Below are positions 11,642-22,063 of a stretch of DNA of 64,000 nucleotides, piece by piece (position 1 is the stretch's first letter; every line of letters begins with the position of its first letter). The DNA is from Sphingomonadales bacterium. GTDB taxonomy: Bacteria; Pseudomonadota; Alphaproteobacteria; Sphingomonadales; Sphingomonadaceae. The position numbers and the translations under genes are program-made. The notes beneath the pieces are model-generated. The model did not search any database. It saw only the letters and a program-made list of their open reading frames with translations, and was not told the origin of the DNA. The stretch is taken from positions 1-64,000 of the forward strand of contig CANIRZ010000005.1 in assembly GCA_947470185.1 (NCBI GenBank), given 5' to 3'.

Positions 11642-11672
11642 ATCCTCCCCATAGCAAGCCGATGGGGAGGAT
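11642..11672. repeat. Palindromic intergenic repeat ATCCTCCCCAT...ATGGGGAGGAT
   Basis: 11 bp perfect inverted repeat; same core at 14499 and 41055. Confidence 0.65.
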
Positions 11673-11717
11673 ACAGGCTTTATTTGCAGCGCCATATCCT
11701 TTAGGCACCCGCACGAT

Positions 11718-14486
11718 ATGACCGAACCTGCTGACTCACCGAAACAAGACTATCGCGACAGCGTCTTCTTGCCCAAAACCGATTTTCCGATGAAGGCTGG
11801 CCTTCCGCAGAAGGAGCCGGGTATTTTAGCGCGCTGGCAGGCGGCAGATTTCTACACGGAGCTGCGCAATCGCCGCCGTGGGCGCGAAAAGTTCATCCTG
11901 CATGATGGCCCGCCTTATGCGAATGGCGACATGCATATCGGCCATGCGCTGAACCATATCCTCAAGGACATGGTCGTCCGCACGCAGACATTGTTGGGCA
12001 AAGACGCGCCTTATGTGCCCGGCTGGGATTGCCACGGCCTGCCGATTGAGTGGAAAGTTGAAGAGCAATATCGCAAGAAGAAGCTGAACAAAGACGAAGT
12101 GCCCGCTGTTGAATTTCGCGCCGAATGCCGCGCTTATGCACAGAATTGGGTTGATACGCAGCGCGAACAATTGAAGCGGCTGGGCATCAATGCCGATTGG
12201 GACAATCCCTATCTAACCATGGATTTTCAGGCCGAGGCAACGATTGTTGCCGAGCTGCTGAAATTCGCCGAAAGCGGCCAGCTCTACCGCGGAGCAAAGC
12301 CAGTGATGTGGTCGCCCGTCGAAAAGACCGCCTTGGCCGAAGCTGAAGTTGAATATGAGGACATCGTTTCGACCCAGATCGACGTGGCGTTTGAGATTGT
12401 TGAAGCACCCAACGAACCTTCGTTAGTTGGTGCGTTCGCGGTCATCTGGACAACGACCCCTTGGACCATCCCCGTCAATCAGGCTTTGGCTTATGGGCCA
12501 GAGGTTGATTACGTCGTTTCTGAGGTGGCTGGCCGCCGCTATATCTATGCCCTTGATCTTGAAGCTGCATTCTTGTCCCGACTAGGGGTAGAGTCTGTCG
12601 ATCGTGGCTATGGTCCTCTCAAGACTGGGGGGCTTGTTGATGCCTTCGTCCGCCACCCAATGCATCATCTCGGCGGTTTCTTTGCGAAACCGCGCTCAAT
12701 GCTCGCGGGCGACTTCGTCACCACTGAGAGCGGCACTGGTCTTGTTCATATGTCTCCGGACCATGGTGAAGATGACTTTGATCTCTGCAAGGCGAATGGC
12801 ATCGATCCCGTTTTTGCGGTCGAAGGCGACGGCAAATATCGCGCCGACTGGCTCTGGCTGGGCGGTGAAGGCAGCGTCATCAATCCCAAGTTCAACGCGC
12901 CTGACGGCCCCATCTGCACCGCATTACGCGAAAGCGGCGGGTTGCTCGCGGCGTCGGCGGATTACAAGCACAGCTATCCGCACAGCTGGCGGTCGAAGGC
13001 AAAGGTAATCTACCGCTGCACCCCGCAATGGTTCGTGCCGATGGATAAAGCGACTGTTGGCGCGACACTGCGCGAAAAGGCGGTGGCCGCGATTTCGGAT
13101 ACCCGCTTCATCCCCGAAAAGGGCCGGAACCGCCTGTCGTCGATGGTCGAAGGCCGCCCCGATTGGGTGCTTTCCCGTCAGCGCGCATGGGGCGTGCCGA
13201 TCACCTTATTTGTGAAAAAGGGAACCAACCAGTATCTCGACGATCCGGCCGTGAACGCGCGCATCATTGCGGGCGTGCGCGCAAAGGGTGTCGATGGGTG
13301 GTCCGAGGAACGGGCGCAGGAATATCTTGGGCCTGACTACGCACTCGCAGATTATGAGCGCGTAACCGACATTCTTGATGTCTGGTTTGATTCGGGCTGC
13401 ACGCATGCCTTTGTCCTTGAAAGCGGACGTTGGCCTGATCTGCAATGGCCTGCGGACCTGTATCTGGAGGGTAGCGACCAGCATCGTGGCTGGTTCCAGT
13501 CTTCCTTACTGCAAAGCTGCGGCACGCGGGGGCGTGCGCCCTACAATGCGGTGCTGACCCACGGGTTTACGATGGACCAAAAGGGCATGAAAATGTCCAA
13601 GTCATTGGGCAACACTATCAACCCGTTGGACCTGATGCGTGACAGTGGCGCGGATATCTTACGGCTTTGGGCGCTGACGGTCGACTTCACTGAGGACCAT
13701 CGGATCGGCAAAGAGATCTTGCAAGGCGTGTCCGACCAGTATCGCAAATTGCGCAATACCTTCCGCTATCTGCTTGGCGCACTCGACGGTTTCTCCGACC
13801 CCGAAAAGGTAGAGGTTGCCGATATGCCCGAGCTGGAGCGTTATATGCTCCATCTACTCGCCGACATGGACGTGAAGCTGCGGCAAGCGGTCGATGATTT
13901 TGACTTTAACAATTATGTCCGGTTGCTGACCGATTTTGCGAACGAAGATCTGTCGGCCTTCTTCTTCGATATCCGCAAGGACAGCCTCTATTGCGATGCG
14001 GCCACTGATCCGAAGCGCATGGCCTATCGCACAGTGTTGGACATATTGTTCCATGCGCTCGTTCGTTACGCCGCGCCCGTGTTGGTTTTCACCAGCGAAG
14101 AAGTTTGGCAGACGCGTTTCGGCGCGGATGTCGACAGTGTACATTTTTCGGATTGGCCGGAGGTTGATGCGGGTTGGATTGATACAAAATTGGCCGAAAA
14201 TTGGGGTCGCATCAGGGGAGCCCGTATGCTGGCAAACGAGCTGATCGAACCTATGCGACGCAACAAGGAAATTGGCTCAAGTCTGGAAGTTGAATATAGC
14301 TACTCGGGTGATGCCGGCGAAATCGACCTCGCCGAAATATTTATCGTGTCTACTGTGCATCTTGGCAGAGAAGAAGGCGCAGTTAAAACCGCCAACCATA
14401 AATGCGGCCGCTGCTGGCGGCATTTGCCTGAGGTTGTTGATGACGGCGCTTTGTGCGGACGTTGTGCGGATGTTGTTGGTGGGTAG
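11718..14486 (+). CDS. ileS: Isoleucyl-tRNA synthetase
   Basis: HDGPPYANGDMHIGHALNHILKD, KMSKSLGNT, C-terminal zinc-binding CGRCWRH. Confidence 0.98.
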   Translation: MTEPADSPKQDYRDSVFLPKTDFPMKAGLPQKEPGILARWQAADFYTELRNRRRGREKFILHDGPPYANGDMHIGHALNHILKDMVVRTQTLLGKDAPYVPGWDCHGLPIEWKVEEQYRKKKLNKDEVPAVEFRAECRAYAQNWVDTQREQLKRLGINADWDNPYLTMDFQAEATIVAELLKFAESGQLYRGAKPVMWSPVEKTALAEAEVEYEDIVSTQIDVAFEIVEAPNEPSLVGAFAVIWTTTPWTIPVNQALAYGPEVDYVVSEVAGRRYIYALDLEAAFLSRLGVESVDRGYGPLKTGGLVDAFVRHPMHHLGGFFAKPRSMLAGDFVTTESGTGLVHMSPDHGEDDFDLCKANGIDPVFAVEGDGKYRADWLWLGGEGSVINPKFNAPDGPICTALRESGGLLAASADYKHSYPHSWRSKAKVIYRCTPQWFVPMDKATVGATLREKAVAAISDTRFIPEKGRNRLSSMVEGRPDWVLSRQRAWGVPITLFVKKGTNQYLDDPAVNARIIAGVRAKGVDGWSEERAQEYLGPDYALADYERVTDILDVWFDSGCTHAFVLESGRWPDLQWPADLYLEGSDQHRGWFQSSLLQSCGTRGRAPYNAVLTHGFTMDQKGMKMSKSLGNTINPLDLMRDSGADILRLWALTVDFTEDHRIGKEILQGVSDQYRKLRNTFRYLLGALDGFSDPEKVEVADMPELERYMLHLLADMDVKLRQAVDDFDFNNYVRLLTDFANEDLSAFFFDIRKDSLYCDAATDPKRMAYRTVLDILFHALVRYAAPVLVFTSEEVWQTRFGADVDSVHFSDWPEVDAGWIDTKLAENWGRIRGARMLANELIEPMRRNKEIGSSLEVEYSYSGDAGEIDLAEIFIVSTVHLGREEGAVKTANHKCGRCWRHLPEVVDDGALCGRCADVVGG

Positions 14487-14498
14487 TACTCATCAAAT

Positions 14499-14518
14499 CC
14501 TCCCCATTTATGGGGAGG
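14499..14518. repeat. Palindromic intergenic repeat CCTCCCCAT/ATGGGGAGG
   Basis: Perfect 9 bp inverted repeat followed by related CCCCCTCC...GGGGAGG sequence to about 14636. Confidence 0.65.
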
Positions 14519-14639
14519 TGGCAACCCACAGGGTTGACGGAGGGGGCTGGCGGCTTACACGAGGGGATATGTGCGTATTTACATCCCCCTCCACCACGCT
14601 TCGCATGGTCACCCTCTCCGTAAACGGGGAGGATTAAGC

Positions 14640-15188
14640 ATGAATTCCAACTCCAAATTCCGCCTGCAGGGCCTTATGCTCGCAAGCCTTGTGTTCATTG
14701 CGGATCAGATCGTGAAATATGCGATGCTTGGGCCGTTGCAACTTCAAAGCCGCGGTGTCATTCACATCATTTCGTTCTTTGACTTGCGCTATGCTGAGAA
14801 CCGCGGCGTTTCGATGAGCTTTTTAACCGCAGACAGTGACGGCGAACGATGGGCGCTGGTGGCATTGACTGGCGTGATTGCGGTCGCTGTTGGCGTTTGG
14901 ATGTGGCGCGAAAAACTGCGCGGTGATGTGCTTGCCTTGTCGCTGGTACTGGGCGGCGCGCTCGGGAATATCGTCGACCGCGTTCGTTATGGCTATGTCG
15001 TAGACTATGCCGACCTGCACTTTGGCGCTTTCCGACCCTTTTACATTTTTAACCTGGCCGATGCCTGCATCAGCATCGGCGTGATGATATTGCTTGCCCG
15101 CGCCTTTCTGATAAGCGACAAGGCGTCGGACCGCGGGTCTGTTGTTCAGGAACCCGTAAGCAGCGCCGACATAGTGGAGAAGTCATGA
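14640..15188 (+). CDS. lspA: Lipoprotein signal peptidase II
   Basis: LVFIADQIVKY, ENRGVSMSF, GGALGNIVDRVRYGYVVDY. Confidence 0.95.
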   Translation: MNSNSKFRLQGLMLASLVFIADQIVKYAMLGPLQLQSRGVIHIISFFDLRYAENRGVSMSFLTADSDGERWALVALTGVIAVAVGVWMWREKLRGDVLALSLVLGGALGNIVDRVRYGYVVDYADLHFGAFRPFYIFNLADACISIGVMILLARAFLISDKASDRGSVVQEPVSSADIVEKS

Positions 15189-15448
15189 AGCCGATACTTA
15201 TCTTAGCGGCAGCGTCAGTTGCTATTCTCACGCTTTCTGGCTGCGGAACGACGAGCGTTTATCAACGCGATCGCCCTGATGAATTTGCTGTTACACGATC
15301 AGAACCGATCCAGGTTCCTGCCGAGTTTAATTTGCCCGCGCCGACACCCAACGCCCCGCGTCCGCAGGCTGGCGACACAAAGCAGCAAGTTTTGGACGCC
15401 ATGTTTGGCGGCAATGTGCCCACGTCACGTCCGCAATCCGGCCAGTAA
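15185..15448 (+). CDS. DUF3035/BamF-like lipoprotein (short paralogue)
   Basis: Lipobox LTLSGC; DEFAVTRSEPIQVPAEFNLPAPTP; QQVLDAMFGG C-terminal motif. Confidence 0.7.
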   Translation: MKPILILAAASVAILTLSGCGTTSVYQRDRPDEFAVTRSEPIQVPAEFNLPAPTPNAPRPQAGDTKQQVLDAMFGGNVPTSRPQSGQ

Positions 15449-15874
15449 ATGGATATGCATATGAATAAGAAATCTTTGCTTCTTGCCGCTGCAATGCTTG
15501 CACTTCCAATGCTTTCCGGCTGCGCATCTGTTGGCAATATGCTTGGTGGCAACAAAACTGCTGCGCCTGTTACAGGCCGCGCTGCACCGCTGGTGGTTCC
15601 GCCGGACTTCGCGCTTGAGCCGACCGCAGCAACCATGACGCGTTCAACCGACGCAAGTCAGGAACAAACATTAGATGCCCTATTTGGCGGCATAGCAACG
15701 CGCTCAGCGGCGGAACGTTCGATTTCGACCACCGCTGGAACGGCGGAATCTGGCATCCGATCATCTGTCGGTGACCCGCAAACCACTACGGTGAACAAGG
15801 GCAGCATTACCCGCGACATTATTGCGGCGCCTGAAGGTGACGGCCAGACCGCTCAGGCGATCATTCCAAACTAA
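15449..15874 (+). CDS. DUF3035/BamF-like lipoprotein
   Basis: Lipobox MLSGC; APLVVPPDFALEPTA; EQTLDALFGG motif shared with preceding gene; true start may be MNKKSLL. Confidence 0.65.
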   Translation: MDMHMNKKSLLLAAAMLALPMLSGCASVGNMLGGNKTAAPVTGRAAPLVVPPDFALEPTAATMTRSTDASQEQTLDALFGGIATRSAAERSISTTAGTAESGIRSSVGDPQTTTVNKGSITRDIIAAPEGDGQTAQAIIPN

Positions 15875-15895
15875 CGCATTGAGAGCAAAGCGGCT

Positions 15896-17827
15896 TTAAG
15901 CGCGCACGCTCGCTTCTGCCACGCCAGTGCTGTTGTGGCGCAGTGCCTTCAGCACCGTGTCAACAATCTGCGGCGCGTTCAGGCCAGCTTGGTCATATTG
16001 CTTCTGCGGCGAATCATGCTCCTGAAACATATCAGGCAGGCGCATTGTGCGGATCTTGAGGCCCGTATCCATCAGCCCTGCGTCGCTGGCCAGCGTGAGC
16101 ACATGTGCGCCGAGGCCGCCGACCGAGGCCTCTTCGACGGTCACGATGACTTCATGTGTAGCAATCAGGTGGCGGATCATTTTTTCATCAAGTGGCTTGG
16201 CAAAACGCAAGTCGGCGACAGTGGTACTAAGGCCCTTGGCATCCAATGTATCGGCTGCCTTCATCGCTTCGGCCAAACGTGTGCCGAGCGAGAGTATCGC
16301 GACTTTTTTCCCTTCGCGCATGATCCGGCCTTTGCCGATTTCCAGCCGTTCGGGTACTTCGGGCAGCGCAACACCGGTCCCGTTGCCGCGTGGGTAGCGG
16401 AAAGCGATTGGTCCGCTGTCATGCAGGACGGCAGTGTAGGTCATGTGCACCAACTCCGCCTCATCCGCCGGCGACATCACGACCATATTCGGCAAAGTCG
16501 CCAAATAGGTGATGTCAAACGATCCGGCATGTGTGCTGCCGTCGGCGCCAACCAAGCCAGCACGGTCAATGGCGAAGCGCACGGGTAAATTCTGGATAGC
16601 GACATCATGCACGACTTGGTCATAAGCACGTTGCAGGAAGGTGGAATAGATCGCGCAGAATGGACGCATTCCTTGCGCGGCAAGGCCAGCGGCAAAGGTC
16701 ACTGCATGCTGTTCGGCGATACCCACATCAAACGAGCGTTCGGGGTGTGCTGCGGAGAATTTGTCGACGCCTGTGCCGCCGGGCATAGCCGCGGTGATGG
16801 CGCAAATTTTCGGGTCCGTTTCCGCAAGCTTCGCGAGCGTCGCGCCAAAGACATTCTGATATGAAGGTGGACCGCCGCCGGGGCCCTTTTCTTGCTTGCC
16901 TGTAATGACGTCGAATTTGACAACGCCATGATATTTGTCGTCCGCGGCTTCTGCAGGGGCGTAGCCCTTACCCTTTTGCGTAACGACATGGATCAGCACT
17001 GGGCCTTCGGCATTGTCGCGGACATTTTCGAGGACTGGAATAAGCTGATCAAGATTATGCCCATCAATTGGGCCAACATAATAAAAGCCAAGCTCTTCGA
17101 ACAAAGTGCCACCCATCGCCATGCCGCGGGCAAATTCCTCAGCCTTTGAAGCTGCGGTGTAAATCCGGCGCGACAGTCTTTTTGCGAGCTTACTGGCAAG
17201 GCTGCGCAGGCCGAGATACTCGCTGGAGGATACCAGCCGCGACAAATATGCTGACAAACCACCTACTGGCGGGGCAATCGACATATCATTGTCGTTCAGA
17301 ATTACGACAAGACGGTTGCCCGCGGCTTGGGCGTTGTTCATCGCCTCATAGGCCATGCCGGCGGACATCGCACCGTCACCGATGACTGCAATCGCCTTGC
17401 CGGGCTTTCCAGCAATTTTATTAGCTACGGCAAAACCCAATGCTGCAGAGATCGACGTAGAGCTGTGGGCAGCGCCGAATGGATCATATTCGCTCTCGCT
17501 GCGCTTTGTGAAGCCAGATAGGCCGCCGCCGGTGCGCAATGTGCGAATACGGTCGCGCCGACCCGTGAGGATCTTGTGTGGATAGCACTGATGGCCGACA
17601 TCCCAAATCAGCCGATCATCAGGCGTATTAAAAACATAATGGATTGCGGTCGTGAGTTCGACAACGCCAAGGCCTGCGCCCAGATGGCCACCGGTCACGG
17701 AGACTGCAGAGATAGTTTCGGCACGCAGTTCATCGGCCAACTGGCGCAGCTGCGACGCGGCAAGATTACGAAGGTCCGAGGGCACTTTAACCGTATCAAG
17801 TAACGGCGTGTCAGGGGAATGTGTCAT
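15896..17827 (-). CDS. dxs: 1-deoxy-D-xylulose-5-phosphate synthase
   Basis: 643 aa, [29 protein letters not shown], transketolase domains. Confidence 0.98.
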   Translation of the reverse strand: MTHSPDTPLLDTVKVPSDLRNLAASQLRQLADELRAETISAVSVTGGHLGAGLGVVELTTAIHYVFNTPDDRLIWDVGHQCYPHKILTGRRDRIRTLRTGGGLSGFTKRSESEYDPFGAAHSSTSISAALGFAVANKIAGKPGKAIAVIGDGAMSAGMAYEAMNNAQAAGNRLVVILNDNDMSIAPPVGGLSAYLSRLVSSSEYLGLRSLASKLAKRLSRRIYTAASKAEEFARGMAMGGTLFEELGFYYVGPIDGHNLDQLIPVLENVRDNAEGPVLIHVVTQKGKGYAPAEAADDKYHGVVKFDVITGKQEKGPGGGPPSYQNVFGATLAKLAETDPKICAITAAMPGGTGVDKFSAAHPERSFDVGIAEQHAVTFAAGLAAQGMRPFCAIYSTFLQRAYDQVVHDVAIQNLPVRFAIDRAGLVGADGSTHAGSFDITYLATLPNMVVMSPADEAELVHMTYTAVLHDSGPIAFRYPRGNGTGVALPEVPERLEIGKGRIMREGKKVAILSLGTRLAEAMKAADTLDAKGLSTTVADLRFAKPLDEKMIRHLIATHEVIVTVEEASVGGLGAHVLTLASDAGLMDTGLKIRTMRLPDMFQEHDSPQKQYDQAGLNAPQIVDTVLKALRHNSTGVAEASVRA

Positions 17828-17881
17828 GGAAATAGCTTAGCGGCGTTTTATCGGACTGTCGAACAGGTAATTACCGCCCGT

Positions 17882-18340
17882 TCATCCGCAATCTGCACAA
17901 ATCCCGCGCACTTCGATGACGGGGCGCACCTCTGCGAACCCGGCCTGTTCTGCCGCAGTGCGCACATGCATCGTCAGCGTGTCGTCATCAATATGAGTGG
18001 CGGTGCCGCAACTGTCGCAGATCAGGAAAATGCAGTCGTGCAGGCATCCGGGGTGCGAATTGGCGATATAGGCATTTGCGCTTTCGACCCGGCGGGCAAG
18101 GTTCGTCGCCACAAACAGGTCCAATATGCGGTAGACGCTGTTGGGCGCAACGCGTTTCCCGCGCCGTTGTGATACAAGATCAGCGATATCATAGGCAGAA
18201 GCCGGTTTTTCAAATGTCGCGAGTACGGCGAATATATCCGACCGCATGTCAGTCCATTGTTCGCCTGCCGCAACCAGTGCGCTCTCAGCGGCATGCGCGA
18301 GTGATGCGCCTTCATGTTCGTGGTGATGATGTACTGCCAT
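17882..18340 (-). CDS. zur: Fur family transcriptional regulator (Zur-like)
   Basis: His-rich N-terminus, NSVYRILDLFV winged helix, CDSC...CADC zinc site. Confidence 0.8.
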   Translation of the reverse strand: MAVHHHHEHEGASLAHAAESALVAAGEQWTDMRSDIFAVLATFEKPASAYDIADLVSQRRGKRVAPNSVYRILDLFVATNLARRVESANAYIANSHPGCLHDCIFLICDSCGTATHIDDDTLTMHVRTAAEQAGFAEVRPVIEVRGICADCG

Positions 18341-18403
18341 TCCGCCCGTGTAAGCTGCGGCACGAGGCTGGTCAATTGGCGGTCGGCTGCGATTGGTTAA
18401 AAC

Positions 18404-18769
18404 TTAGCCTTTGGCCCGATGGTTAAGCAAATGGCCCAGACCAAGTAACGTGACGCCGACAATCGTGAACGCAATTTCTACGCCGCCATGTGGTAACGTT
18501 AACGCGCCGCCCATCATGCCGATGCCAAGCGCGCCGACCGTTGCGGGCAGGAATAGTCCGTGATCCTGAAAGCCCTTACCTAGTGCTAACATCCCAAGTA
18601 TGATGGCCAGCAACAGCCCAACTTCATGGATAATCGGGTTCAGAAACAAGCCGCTGGCGGACGCGAGAACCGCGAGCAATATCGTGGTTACGATGCAATG
18701 GATCAGGCACAGTCCAGCAATGCTGAGGCCAAGCCCGTCCCATCGCCATTTATTCCATGCATGTGCCAT
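18404..18769 (-). CDS. MerC domain membrane protein
   Basis: WDGLGLSIAGLCLIHCIVTT, hydrophobic TM segments typical of MerC. Confidence 0.8.
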   Translation of the reverse strand: MAHAWNKWRWDGLGLSIAGLCLIHCIVTTILLAVLASASGLFLNPIIHEVGLLLAIILGMLALGKGFQDHGLFLPATVGALGIGMMGGALTLPHGGVEIAFTIVGVTLLGLGHLLNHRAKG

Positions 18770-18794
18770 TTCACAGGCCCTACAGCGATTCGCT

Positions 18795-18816
18795 GCACGT
18801 TACAACATTACATCGC
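18795..18816. promoter_or_regulatory. Putative Zur box upstream of MerC-Zur genes
   Basis: Reverse strand GCGATGTAATGTTGTAACGTGC resembles the proteobacterial Zur consensus GAAATGTTATANTATAACATTTC; lies 26-47 nt upstream of the MerC start. Confidence 0.5.
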
Positions 18817-18894
18817 TAAATTTGCAGTCAGGATAGCAGTTTTTGCAACCTCCGACGCTTGCGATTGGCGTTAATCCGGCGCATATCGCCGCAT

Positions 18895-19956
18895 ATGAAT
18901 AGCACACGCAACTCTGCCTCTCCAGTCGTCGAAACTGCGATGTCACGGCCCACCGCGCTGATCAAATGGCTCATGTGTGTCGCTGCCCTTGTCTTTGCTA
19001 TGGTGGTGGTGGGCGGCATTACGCGGCTGACCGAGTCCGGGCTATCCATTACCGAATGGAAGCCAATCGCCGGCGCTTTGCCGCCGCTGAATGAGGCAAG
19101 CTGGCTATCAGAATTCGAAAAGTATAAGCAGATACCCGAATATACGCAGATCAACGGCCCAGCGGGCATGACGATTGCGGAGTTTAAATTTATCTATTTC
19201 TGGGAATGGATCCACCGCCTGCTTGGCCGGGTCATTGGTTTGGCCTTCGCATTGCCGCTCGCATGGTTTTGGGTAAAGAAAGCTATCCCGGAGGGGTATA
19301 AGCCGCGTCTGCTGGCGCTTTTGGCGCTCGGTGCGCTTCAGGGTACCATTGGTTGGTGGATGGTGTCATCTGGCCTCTCTGCGCGGACAGATGTTAGCCA
19401 TTACAGGCTCGCAGTACATTTGCTGACGGCGCTGACCATTTTGGGTGGCTTGGTATGGACTGCGCTCGATTTGCGTGCGCTTGCGAAGGACCCGTTGGCA
19501 CGGCCAGCAAAGATGACTGGCTATGCCGCTATTGTCCTTTCCATTCTCTTTATACAATTATTGTTCGGGGCTTGGGTCGCAGGATTGAATGCTGGTTATG
19601 TTGCCAACACTTGGCCGCTGATGAACGACAGATTCTATCCCGAGGGTGTTGACACCACGCAAGGCGTATTCTTTGCCCTCGTCAACGACCCATATCTGAC
19701 GCATTTCGTCCATCGCTGGTGGGCATGGGTCGCGGTGGCTGCACTCTTATTATTAGCGCGCCGTGTTAAAAAAGCGGGCGTGCGCGGCGCGTCGGTAGCT
19801 ATCCATGGCACCTTTGGCATCCAAATCATCTTGGGCATTGCGACGGTTATGACCGGCGTTAACATTGTGCTGGCGGTATCGCATCAGGCTGTCGGTGCTT
19901 TGGTGGTAGCGTCGGCCGTATGGGGGGCGCATGTTCTGGGACGCAAGGCGGTTTAG
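18895..19956 (+). CDS. ctaA: Heme A synthase (COX15/CtaA)
   Basis: VVGGITRLTESGLSITEWKPI, WEWIHRLLGR, HRWWAW; start could be 18859, 18895 or 18940. Confidence 0.93.
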   Translation: MNSTRNSASPVVETAMSRPTALIKWLMCVAALVFAMVVVGGITRLTESGLSITEWKPIAGALPPLNEASWLSEFEKYKQIPEYTQINGPAGMTIAEFKFIYFWEWIHRLLGRVIGLAFALPLAWFWVKKAIPEGYKPRLLALLALGALQGTIGWWMVSSGLSARTDVSHYRLAVHLLTALTILGGLVWTALDLRALAKDPLARPAKMTGYAAIVLSILFIQLLFGAWVAGLNAGYVANTWPLMNDRFYPEGVDTTQGVFFALVNDPYLTHFVHRWWAWVAVAALLLLARRVKKAGVRGASVAIHGTFGIQIILGIATVMTGVNIVLAVSHQAVGALVVASAVWGAHVLGRKAV

Positions 19957-20096
19957 CGCTGGAGGTATTATTATACCCGCCGTAAAACAGGCGCTTTTGC
20001 TTGACTGTTAGAGCTTTCATCGCCATTGGCACCGCTTCGCGTGCGGTTTCTTTATGATTCTGCGCTTCTACAAAATTTCGAAAGGTGCGATTAGCG

Positions 20097-20576
20097 ATGA
20101 AAACGCTATCCAGAGTTACGAAATCGATCCGTCCACAGGACGTCGAAAAATCGTGGATCCTCATTGACGCAGAAGATTTGGTTGTTGGCCGTGTTGCCAG
20201 CCTCATTGCCAATATCCTGCGCGGTAAGACGAAGCCAAGTTACACGCCGCACGTTGATTGCGGTGACCATGTCATTGTCATCAATGCGGACAAGGTGAAG
20301 TTCACTGGCAAGAAACTGACCGACAAGGTCTATTATCGTCACACGGGCTACATCGGCGGTATCAAGGGTATAACCGCTGGCAAGGTGCTGGATGGCAAGT
20401 TCCCTGAGCGCGTGCTTGAAAAGGCCGTAGAGCGCATGGTTCCACGCGGTCCTTTGGGCCGTGCGCAAATGCGTGCGCTGCATCTGTATAATGGCGCCGA
20501 GCATCCACATGCCGGTCAACAGCCAACGACGCTCGACGTCGCTTCCATGAACCGCAAGAACAAGGTGGGTGCATAA
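20097..20576 (+). CDS. rplM: 50S ribosomal protein L13
   Basis: [35 protein letters not shown]. Confidence 0.97.
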   Translation: MKTLSRVTKSIRPQDVEKSWILIDAEDLVVGRVASLIANILRGKTKPSYTPHVDCGDHVIVINADKVKFTGKKLTDKVYYRHTGYIGGIKGITAGKVLDGKFPERVLEKAVERMVPRGPLGRAQMRALHLYNGAEHPHAGQQPTTLDVASMNRKNKVGA

Positions 20577-21067
20577 TGTCCGACACTGCAACTTCGCTCG
20601 CTGATCTCGAAACACTGGGCGCCGACGTTCAGGCGCCTGCGCAGATCGCTGCTGTCATCCGTGAACAGGAAATTGACGCGCAAGGCCGCGCTTATGCAAC
20701 GGGCCGCCGTAAAGACGCCGTTGCCCGCGTATGGCTGAAGCCTGGCACAGGTAAAATCGTCGTCAATGGCCGAGACCAGGAAGTGTATTTCGCACGTCCT
20801 TCGCTGCGCCTCGTCATCAACCAGCCGTTTGGTGTAACCGAGCGCACGGGCCAGTATGACGTCATCGCAACCGTTAAGGGCGGCGGCCTTTCCGGCCAAG
20901 CTGGCGCGGTCAAGCATGGCATCGCACAGGCATTGTCGAAATTCGAACCGTTGCTGCGCAGCGCCGTGAAGGCCGAAGGCTTCCTGACACGCGACAGCCG
21001 CGTTGTTGAGCGTAAGAAATACGGTAAGGCCAAGGCCCGTAAGAGCTTCCAGTTTTCGAAGCGTTAA
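20576..21067 (+). CDS. rpsI: 30S ribosomal protein S9
   Basis: [27 protein letters not shown]...[17 protein letters not shown]. Confidence 0.97.
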   Translation: MSDTATSLADLETLGADVQAPAQIAAVIREQEIDAQGRAYATGRRKDAVARVWLKPGTGKIVVNGRDQEVYFARPSLRLVINQPFGVTERTGQYDVIATVKGGGLSGQAGAVKHGIAQALSKFEPLLRSAVKAEGFLTRDSRVVERKKYGKAKARKSFQFSKR

Positions 21068-21105
21068 AACCGTTCAGGACCGCAAGGGTTCACTCTTGCA
21101 CTTAC

Positions 21106-21139
21106 AAAAAAGGCGGCACCAACTGGGGCCGCCTTTTTT
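21106..21139 (+). terminator. Rho-independent terminator after rplM-rpsI
   Basis: AAAAAAGGCGGC...GCCGCCTTTTTT hairpin with T-run. Confidence 0.85.
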
Positions 21140-21176
21140 CGTTGTGGGCCAACGCTTTGATTGGCACATAGCGCGC

Positions 21177-22058
21177 ATGACCAAATATATCCTTAGTGCG
21201 TTGCTTCTCGCTCTCGTCGTTTCCAGCTTTTGGTTCTGGAACAAAACTGACCCGCAGAAGCTGGATTTTGCAGACCGCATGGCGCCGGGTGCTGTTGAGC
21301 TTGCGGAAACGCCGATCACCGGCATTGCCTATGGAAGTGATGCGCGCCAACAACTTGATATCTATGCGCCCCTCGGCAGAACCGAGACAGCACATCCCGT
21401 GCTTATCTTTTTTCATGGTGGCTCATGGCGTGATGGCGAACGGGAGGGCTATGGCTTTGTGGGGCGTACCTTTGCATCGCGTGGGTTTGTCACTGTCATC
21501 GCGGACTATCGCAAATCGCCAAAGGTGCGCTTTCCTGCATTTGTGCAAGACACGGCCGCCACCATTGCTTGGGTCCATACCAACATCGCCAAGCATAACG
21601 GCGACCCCAAACGTATTTTTCTTATGGGACATAGCGCTGGCGCGCATATTGCCATGATGGCTGCATTAGACCCGCAATGGCTTGCCGCGAAGGATCTGAA
21701 GCCGGACGTGATCAAGGGCGTCATTGGACTTGCCGGGCCTTATGATTTTCTGCCGCTGACGAGTGATTCGTCGAAAATCGCGTTGGGCCAATGGCCTGAC
21801 CTGACCGAGACGCAGCCGATCACTTATGCACGCGGCGATGCGCCGCCTTTGTTGCTGCTTGCCGGAGACAAAGATACCGTCGTAAAGCCGCGGAACAGCA
21901 AAATTCTGTCTGAGAAGATCCAAGCCTTAGGCGGGCAGCAGCAGTTGAAAATCTATCCCGATGTTGGCCATGCCGACATCATCATGGCTGTCGCACGCCC
22001 GTTCCGCAAAAAAGCACCGGTCGTTGCGGATGTCGTCGACTTCATAAACGCGCACTGA
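21177..22058 (+). CDS. Alpha/beta hydrolase (esterase/lipase-like)
   Basis: IFFHGGSWRDG oxyanion motif, GHSAGAH nucleophile elbow, GHADI. Confidence 0.9.
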   Translation: MTKYILSALLLALVVSSFWFWNKTDPQKLDFADRMAPGAVELAETPITGIAYGSDARQQLDIYAPLGRTETAHPVLIFFHGGSWRDGEREGYGFVGRTFASRGFVTVIADYRKSPKVRFPAFVQDTAATIAWVHTNIAKHNGDPKRIFLMGHSAGAHIAMMAALDPQWLAAKDLKPDVIKGVIGLAGPYDFLPLTSDSSKIALGQWPDLTETQPITYARGDAPPLLLLAGDKDTVVKPRNSKILSEKIQALGGQQQLKIYPDVGHADIIMAVARPFRKKAPVVADVVDFINAH

Positions 22059-22063
22059 CCGCC

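Noticed and set aside
15935-16588. 217 aa + strand ORF
   Set aside because: Antisense to dxs; shadow ORF
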